A DNA stretch of 64,000 nucleotides from Neptunicoccus sediminis (GTDB lineage Bacteria > Pseudomonadota > Alphaproteobacteria > Rhodobacterales > Rhodobacteraceae): contig NZ_MDVX01000016.1 in the NCBI RefSeq assembly GCF_001719615.1, positions 1-64,000 on the forward strand. Direction: 5' to 3'. The notes beneath the pieces were generated by a model. It saw only the letters and a program-made list of their open reading frames with translations. It searched no databases and had not been told where the DNA came from. A program made the translations under genes and the position numbers. This document shows positions 59,190 through 64,000 of the stretch, piece after piece. How positions within the stretch are numbered: the first letter of the stretch is position 1; each line of letters begins with the position of its first letter.

Positions 59190-61637
59190 TTACGCCTTGG
59201 CCCGCTCGCCCTTTGGATCGTACCAAGGGCGGGTTTGCGCCTCGGCTGGGAAACGCACACCGGCGACTTCGATTTCGAAACTGGATGCCAAAAGCTGTTC
59301 CAGCGTCTCGCCTTTGCAGGGCACATAGCCCATCCCGATCGCCGCGCCGAGCATATGCCCGTAGTTGCCGGACGACAGATAACCGACGATTTCGCCGTCC
59401 CGCACGATTGGCTCGTTATGATAGAGCAGGGGTTCGGGGTCTTTCAGGCGGAACTGCACCATGCGCGCATTTAATCCTGACTCTTTCTTGGCCAGAACCG
59501 CTTCACGGCCGATGAAATCGGGTTTGGAGGTTTTCACCGCAAAGCCCAATCCTGCCTCAAGCACGTGATCCTCGCAGGTGATGTCATGGCCAAAGTGTCG
59601 AAAGCCTTTTTCCAGACGGCAACTGTCCATCATATGCATCCCGCACAGCTTTAGCCCCATGCCCTGCCCCGCCGCATGCAGCGTTTCAAAGGCATGGCCT
59701 GCCATATCCGCAGACACATAGATCTCCCAGCCGAGCTCCCCCACGTAGGTGACACGGTGCACCCGCGCCAGCCCCATGCCCAGTTCGATGTACTGAGCTG
59801 TGCCGAAGGGGTTCACAGCGTTGGAGAAATCGTTGGGAGAGACTTTTTCCAGCAGCGCACGGCTGTTCGGTCCCATCACCGCCAGCACGCCCTCGCCTGC
59901 GGTCACATCTGTGATCACCACGCGGAAATCCCCGACATGGCGTTGCATCCACGTCTGGTCCGCCAGTCGCGTCGCCGCCGGTGTCACCACCAGATAGGCG
60001 GTTTCGGACAGGCGGGTGACAGTGACATCCGCTTCGATCCCTGCACGGCTGTTTAGGAACTGGGTGTAGACGATCTTACCCGCAGGCACCGAATAATCCC
60101 CTCCCCCGACATAGTTCAGGAAAGCCTCTGCATCCGGTCCTTCGACACGGATTTTCCCGAAGGAAGACATATCATACATGCCCACGTTTTCGCGGATGGC
60201 GCGGTGTTCGGCGGCGGAATTTTCAAACCAGTTCTGCCGCTTCCATGAATATTCATACTCCGCCTTCTGCCCTTCATTCGCAAACCAGTTGGCCCGTTCC
60301 CAACCGGCGATTTCCCCCATAACTGCACCGTTCTCCAGCAGGTGATGGTGGAAAGGTGTGCGCCGCACCCCCCGCGCCGTGGCCTTCTGGCGATAGGGGA
60401 AATGATCTGCATAAAGCAGCCCCAGCGTTTCCTTGGAGCGTTCAAACAGGTAATGTTTGTTGCCCTGAAACGGCTGCATCCGGCTGATGTCCACATCCCC
60501 CAGATCAAAGGGTTTCTGCCCTTCATCCATCCATTGCGCCAGCGCCATGCCCGCGCCACCCGCCGACTGGATACCGATGGAATTAAACCCTGCCGCGACC
60601 CAGACATTGTCCATCTCCGGTGCCAGCCCCAGATGATAGGCATCATCAGGGGTAAAGCTTTCGGGGCCGTTAAAGAATGTGTGAATTCCCGCTTCGGCCA
60701 GCAGCGGCAGGCGTTCGCAGGCGGCCTCTAGAATCGGCTCGAAATGGTCGAAATCCTCTGGCAGCTGGTCAAACTCGAAATTCTCGGGAATGCCGTTCAT
60801 CCCCCAAGGCTTGGAATTCGGCTCAAACGCGCCAAGCAGATATTTCCCTGCGTCCTCCTTGTAATAGGCGCATTCATCTGGCACCCGCAGCACCGGCATC
60901 TGGGTCAAACCGGGGATGGCTTCGGTTACGATGTAGAAATGCTCGCAAGCGTGCAGCGGTACGTTCACCCCTGCCATACGGCCCAGTTCATGCCCCCACA
61001 TGCCACCGCAGTTCACCACCATATCCGCCTTGATATGGCCGTGACTGCCGTCCTCTGCAACCCAGTCCACACCGGTGATCTTGCGGCCCTGTTTGGTCAT
61101 TCCTGTGACTTTGGTACGTTCGATCACGCGGGCACCGCGATTGCGCGCACCTTTGGCCAGTGCCAGTGCGATATTGGCCGGATCGCCCTGCCCGTCCAGC
61201 GGCAGCCAGACCCCCGCCTTTACGTCGTCAATGTTGAGATGTTCGTATTTGGCTTTCACCTCGGCGGGCGATATTTCTTCAACCTCTACCCCGAAGGCCC
61301 GTGCCATGCTGGCCTGACGGAAGATCTCCTCGCGCCGTTCATCCGTAAGGGCAACGGTGATCGACCCACAGCGTTTGAAGCCGGTGGCCACGCCTGTTTC
61401 CGCTTCCAGATTGCCGTAGAGTTCCTGCGAATATTTCGCCAGTTTTGTCATATTGGCGGTCGCGCGAAGCTGGGCAATCAATCCTGCTGCATGCCATGTG
61501 GTGCCGCTGGTCAACTGCTTGCGCTCCAGCAAGACAACGTCCTTCCAGCCCAGTTTGGTCAGATGATAGGCGACCGAACAGCCGATCACACCGCCGCCGA
61601 TAATGACCACGCGGGCCTGATCCGGTAGATTGCTCAT
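59190..61637 (-). CDS. FAD-dependent oxidoreductase with GcvT domain (dimethylglycine/sarcosine dehydrogenase type)
   Basis: An 815-residue enzyme that oxidatively removes an N-methyl group and passes the C1 unit to tetrahydrofolate. N-terminal Rossmann motif VVIIGGGVIGCSVAYHLTKL; H49 in SGTTWHAAGL is the family's covalent FAD site; the C-terminal half (from about 430) is GcvT-like with GELGWEIYVS and LEKGFRHFGHDITCEDHVLE. Electrons would go to ETF (etfAB at 12-13.7 kb). It is last in an operon with translational overlap (ATGA) to the flavin-oxidase-like gene. Substrate: dimethylglycine or sarcosine, not decided. Confidence 0.88.
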   Translation of the reverse strand: MSNLPDQARVVIIGGGVIGCSVAYHLTKLGWKDVVLLERKQLTSGTTWHAAGLIAQLRATANMTKLAKYSQELYGNLEAETGVATGFKRCGSITVALTDERREEIFRQASMARAFGVEVEEISPAEVKAKYEHLNIDDVKAGVWLPLDGQGDPANIALALAKGARNRGARVIERTKVTGMTKQGRKITGVDWVAEDGSHGHIKADMVVNCGGMWGHELGRMAGVNVPLHACEHFYIVTEAIPGLTQMPVLRVPDECAYYKEDAGKYLLGAFEPNSKPWGMNGIPENFEFDQLPEDFDHFEPILEAACERLPLLAEAGIHTFFNGPESFTPDDAYHLGLAPEMDNVWVAAGFNSIGIQSAGGAGMALAQWMDEGQKPFDLGDVDISRMQPFQGNKHYLFERSKETLGLLYADHFPYRQKATARGVRRTPFHHHLLENGAVMGEIAGWERANWFANEGQKAEYEYSWKRQNWFENSAAEHRAIRENVGMYDMSSFGKIRVEGPDAEAFLNYVGGGDYSVPAGKIVYTQFLNSRAGIEADVTVTRLSETAYLVVTPAATRLADQTWMQRHVGDFRVVITDVTAGEGVLAVMGPNSRALLEKVSPNDFSNAVNPFGTAQYIELGMGLARVHRVTYVGELGWEIYVSADMAGHAFETLHAAGQGMGLKLCGMHMMDSCRLEKGFRHFGHDITCEDHVLEAGLGFAVKTSKPDFIGREAVLAKKESGLNARMVQFRLKDPEPLLYHNEPIVRDGEIVGYLSSGNYGHMLGAAIGMGYVPCKGETLEQLLASSFEIEVAGVRFPAEAQTRPWYDPKGERAKA

Positions 61638-62092
61638 GGGTAAAACTCCGCGAATTTGGCCTTATAGGTGGCGATCATGTCTTCTTCGGTTGCACCATCG
61701 TCATAGGGCGGCGTGCTGAGCGGCTTGGCTTCGGAAACGGGAATCTTCACGATCACATTGATCCGTGCGGCCAGATCACCCCAAATGGTTTCCCAGTGGC
61801 CGATCAGCCTGTCGAACTCTTCCGTCCCGCGGCGCACCATCTGTGCATCGCCCCGGACCCGCACGCCCTTGCGGGTGAACTGGTCCACAAAGTTCACTTC
61901 CAGTTCCGGCATATTTGTCAGGTTGGTGATGGTCTGGGGCGAGCGGATTTCACCAAAGGCAATGTTCTGATCATCCAGCACCACAAAGGTTCCCTTGGGC
62001 GAAACATTGGGCCGCCCGCCTGCTGTCACGGTGGCTACAAAGCCGAGCCGCCACATCTCGATGGTTTCAATGGCTGATTTTGGCAGTTTCAT
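61634..62092 (-). CDS. Pyridoxamine 5'-phosphate oxidase-family flavoprotein
   Basis: A 152-residue split-barrel FMN-binding protein: SAIETIEMWRLGFVATVTAG, PNVSPKGTFVVLDDQNIAFG, then PQTITNLTNMPELEVNFVDQ. This is the PNPOx-like general-flavin fold, not true PdxH (shorter, and the PLP-binding blocks are missing). Four-base overlaps join it to the homocysteine methyltransferase upstream and the FAD/GcvT gene downstream. In such operons it may recycle a flavin or act on an amine intermediate. Confidence 0.8.
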   Translation of the reverse strand: MKLPKSAIETIEMWRLGFVATVTAGGRPNVSPKGTFVVLDDQNIAFGEIRSPQTITNLTNMPELEVNFVDQFTRKGVRVRGDAQMVRRGTEEFDRLIGHWETIWGDLAARINVIVKIPVSEAKPLSTPPYDDGATEEDMIATYKAKFAEFYP

Positions 62093-62961
62093 CCTGCAAA
62101 CCTCCGGCTGAGTTCGGCAATGTGATCCGGTCCTACCTCGCAGCAGCCACCGAAAATCGTTGCACCAAGCGCGATCCAGTCCGCCGCGAAATCCGCATAT
62201 TCCTGCGGGCCAAGATCGGTGCGGGCTTGCAATCCGTCCACAGTTCCCCCCGGCTGCAGGGCTTTGATAGAGGTAAAGCCGTTGGCGTAAGCCCCGAACC
62301 GCAGGCCCCGTTGCGCCACCAAAGGCAGGGCTGCGCTGATCGCTTCGGGGATGGAGCAGTTCAACAGAACCGCCGCCGCCCCCAGATCCGCCACCGCGTC
62401 GAGCGCCTGTTCCAACGGCTCGCCCGAACGCAGGGTGTTGCCGGCATCATCAGACACCGACAGGCCCAGCCAGACCGGAAGGCCGGTTTCCACCGCAGCC
62501 GTGCAGGCCGCCGTGGCTTCGGCAATGGACGACATGGTTTCGCATTGCATCAGGTCCACATGATCCTTCTGCACCGCCACGATTTCACGATAGCGGCGCA
62601 GGTTGTCCTCAAAATCAGGCGACAGATCGGGACGATAGGACGCCCGCAGGGGTGGCAGGCAACCGCCGATCTTGACCAAAGGATCAACCCCGTCCCGCGC
62701 TGCTTTGGCCAGCGCAATGGCGCGTTTCTGCAAGGGTTCGAACCAGTCCGGCTTGCCATCCCGCGCCAGCCGTTCGGGCGTGGCGGAATAGCTGTTAAGC
62801 GTGATCACCTGCGCCCCGGCCCTGATGAAATCCTCGTGCAGTCCTTGCACGATTTCAGGTTCGTCCATCAGCACCTTTGCAGACCACATCGGATGGGCCG
62901 GATGGGCAGAACGGCGCAGCAGTTCCTGCCCCATGCCGCCATCCAGAATTGTAACCGTCAT
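62089..62961 (-). CDS. Homocysteine S-methyltransferase family protein
   Basis: A 290-residue zinc-dependent methyltransferase of the MmuM/BHMT family: ILDGGMGQELLRRSAHPAHP, QVITLNSYSATPERL, VLLNCSIPEAISAAL and the zinc cysteines in GGCCEVGPDHIAELSRR. It would move a methyl group (from betaine, S-methylmethionine or dimethylsulfonium compound) to homocysteine. Its position beside dimethylglycine-type dehydrogenases favours a betaine-type donor. It overlaps the next gene by 4 bases. Confidence 0.9.
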   Translation of the reverse strand: MTVTILDGGMGQELLRRSAHPAHPMWSAKVLMDEPEIVQGLHEDFIRAGAQVITLNSYSATPERLARDGKPDWFEPLQKRAIALAKAARDGVDPLVKIGGCLPPLRASYRPDLSPDFEDNLRRYREIVAVQKDHVDLMQCETMSSIAEATAACTAAVETGLPVWLGLSVSDDAGNTLRSGEPLEQALDAVADLGAAAVLLNCSIPEAISAALPLVAQRGLRFGAYANGFTSIKALQPGGTVDGLQARTDLGPQEYADFAADWIALGATIFGGCCEVGPDHIAELSRRFAG

Positions 62962-62977
62962 CGCAATCTCCCCTCAA

Positions 62978-64000
62978 TCAGGCCCGCAGACGTTCGTTTT
63001 GCGGATCCCAAAGCGGCGCATCTTTCTGCACCAGGGCTTTGAACCGCTCGCCGTAGATTTCCACTTCCAGTTCGGTGCCCGGTTCGGCCAGATCCGCCCG
63101 CACCATGCCCAGCGCTACCGAGGCATTTACACGGTAGCCCCAATCCCCGGAGGTGGTTTCCCCCACAACCTGCCCGTCATGCCAGAGCGTTGACATATAA
63201 GGCGCATCTGCCTCTCCGGCCTCCACAATCAGGGTAACAAAAGCCTTCTTGCGCCCCTGCTGCTTTTCACTCTGGATTGCAGCCTTGCCGGTGAAATCGA
63301 ACGGCTTGTCCAGCTTCACAAAGCGTTCCAGCCCGCCTTCCAGCAGGGTGTAATCGGTGGACAGATCGCCTTTCCACGCACGATAGCCCTTTTCGATCCG
63401 CAAGGAGTTCAGGGCATACATGCCAAAGGGTTTGGCCCCCGCGTCGAGCACTGCCTGATAGATCGGTGGCATATCGGCATTTTCGGCGTGGATTTCCCAG
63501 CCCAACTCCCCCGCAAAAGACACACGGATCAGGAACGCTTTTTGCCCTGCGACGGTGGCCCATTGATGGGTCAGCCAGCCCTGTTCCAGATCCGCATCGG
63601 TGATGCCCGACAGAATCTCGCGGGATTTCGGGCCTGTCACGATCAGCGTATCCCGCTCGGTGGTGGTTTCGCGAACCGTCACGCCTTCGGGGATTGAACT
63701 GCGGATCAGCTCTCCGTCATGCCACTGGGCGGTGGCAGCGGTGATCAGGATGAAGTTGTTTTCCTCCAGCCGAATGCAGGACATTTCTGTCAGGATACGC
63801 CCGCGGCTGTCCGATACGTAGATCAGGTTCATCCGGCCCGCCTTGGGGATGCCGCCGGCACAAAAGCCGCGTAACCAGTCATCGGCCCCTTCGCCCTGCA
63901 CCCAGAACCGCGAGAAGCCGGGCAAATCGAGCACACCGCAGTGATCGCGCACCGCTTCGCATTCCTCTTTCACCCGCTGGGTCCACGGCCCCTGACGGTT
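62978..64000 (-). CDS. GcvT domain of an FAD/GcvT dehydrogenase (partial)
   Basis: The reading frame (341 codons including the stop) is open at the right edge, entering with NRQGPWTQRVKEECEAVRDH; the N-terminus is outside the window. It is a GcvT-type C-terminal half: FWVQGEGADDWLRGFCAGGI, GELGWEIHAENADMPPIYQA, IEKGYRAWKGDLSTDYTLLE. Comparison with the 815-residue protein 1.3 kb away suggests the whole gene encodes another FAD-GcvT dehydrogenase; a stand-alone GcvT such as a dimethylsulfoniopropionate demethylase is the alternative. It starts the coupled operon, 16 bases before the methyltransferase gene. Confidence 0.8.
   Translation of the reverse strand, partial: NRQGPWTQRVKEECEAVRDHCGVLDLPGFSRFWVQGEGADDWLRGFCAGGIPKAGRMNLIYVSDSRGRILTEMSCIRLEENNFILITAATAQWHDGELIRSSIPEGVTVRETTTERDTLIVTGPKSREILSGITDADLEQGWLTHQWATVAGQKAFLIRVSFAGELGWEIHAENADMPPIYQAVLDAGAKPFGMYALNSLRIEKGYRAWKGDLSTDYTLLEGGLERFVKLDKPFDFTGKAAIQSEKQQGRKKAFVTLIVEAGEADAPYMSTLWHDGQVVGETTSGDWGYRVNASVALGMVRADLAEPGTELEVEIYGERFKALVQKDAPLWDPQNERLRA

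Noticed and set aside
1-64000. tRNA, rRNA, IS elements, prophage or att sites
   Set aside because: No cloverleaf-type sequences, transposase, integrase or long terminal repeats were found in any gap or gene.

Overview
The window is ordinary-looking, gene-dense chromosomal DNA (about 58-60 % G+C by eye) from an alphaproteobacterium, most likely a marine member of the Rhodobacteraceae (Roseobacter group). The evidence is the style of the proteins and the gene neighbourhoods: SDR - twin-transmembrane (HIG1-like) protein - PduO - etfB - etfA - 3-hydroxybutyryl-CoA dehydrogenase, CobO, FAD/GcvT dimethylglycine-type dehydrogenases with a homocysteine methyltransferase, a serralysin-like RTX protease, a VUT queuosine-precursor transporter and a DUF6552-like small membrane protein. 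No IS element, prophage, CRISPR array, tRNA or rRNA gene was found.

Layout. 1-9.9 kb: start of tuf, a divergent cytochrome P450, a Tat-exported nucleotidase/phosphodiesterase with a possible Pho box, a YjgN/M48 membrane pair, parC and an SH3-domain protein. 10-16 kb: a plus-strand run for acyl-CoA redox and B12 use (SDR, HIG1-like, PduO, EtfB, EtfA, DUF1330, HbdA, CobO). 15.9-22.8 kb: a five-gene minus-strand operon for glycan decoration (sulfotransferase-like protein, a two-domain and a one-domain GT92-like glycosyltransferase, an alpha/beta hydrolase, a glycosyltransferase-methyltransferase fusion). 23-27.5 kb: flavin reductase, DUF1801, WYL regulator, MltB-type transglycosylase, LysR regulator and a small membrane protein. 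27.5-36.6 kb: a very unusual ABC-like protein with a cyclic-nucleotide domain, ZapE, an MFS carrier, TrhO, the NAD salvage pair pncA/pncB and ArfB. 36.7-40.8 kb: a patch of small secreted proteins (acidic repeat protein, EF-hand protein and a remnant of a second EF-hand gene), an ECF sigma factor without anti-sigma factor, a candidate 18-codon gene, a VUT transporter, a degenerate DUF2268 protein and a TetR regulator. 40.8-48.7 kb: aromatic aminotransferase, SseA, SmpB, a P-loop kinase, DapA, Slt, a DMT carrier and MnmD. 48.7-57.6 kb: FAD oxidoreductase, MaoC-like hydratase, VOC, TauE/SafE, RNase R, CofC-like transferase, GNAT, DapE, RluA-type synthase and an NTF2-like protein. 57.7-64 kb: serralysin and a translationally coupled minus-strand operon for methylated-amine/one-carbon metabolism.

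How the genes work together. EtfAB and the GcvT/FAD dehydrogenases fit one scheme in which electrons from acyl-CoA and N-methyl-amine oxidation enter the respiratory chain, while the two adenosyltransferases (PduO and CobO) supply B12 coenzyme. DapA and DapE, Slt and MltB serve the cell wall. SmpB, ArfB and RNase R are all ribosome-rescue or RNA-decay functions. Most other genes are single housekeeping genes.

The parts that most deserve a second look are the ABC-like protein whose nucleotide-binding motifs are lost, the glycan operon with its pseudo-glycosyltransferase half and glycosyltransferase-methyltransferase fusion, and the 36.7-38.6 kb small-protein/ECF locus.
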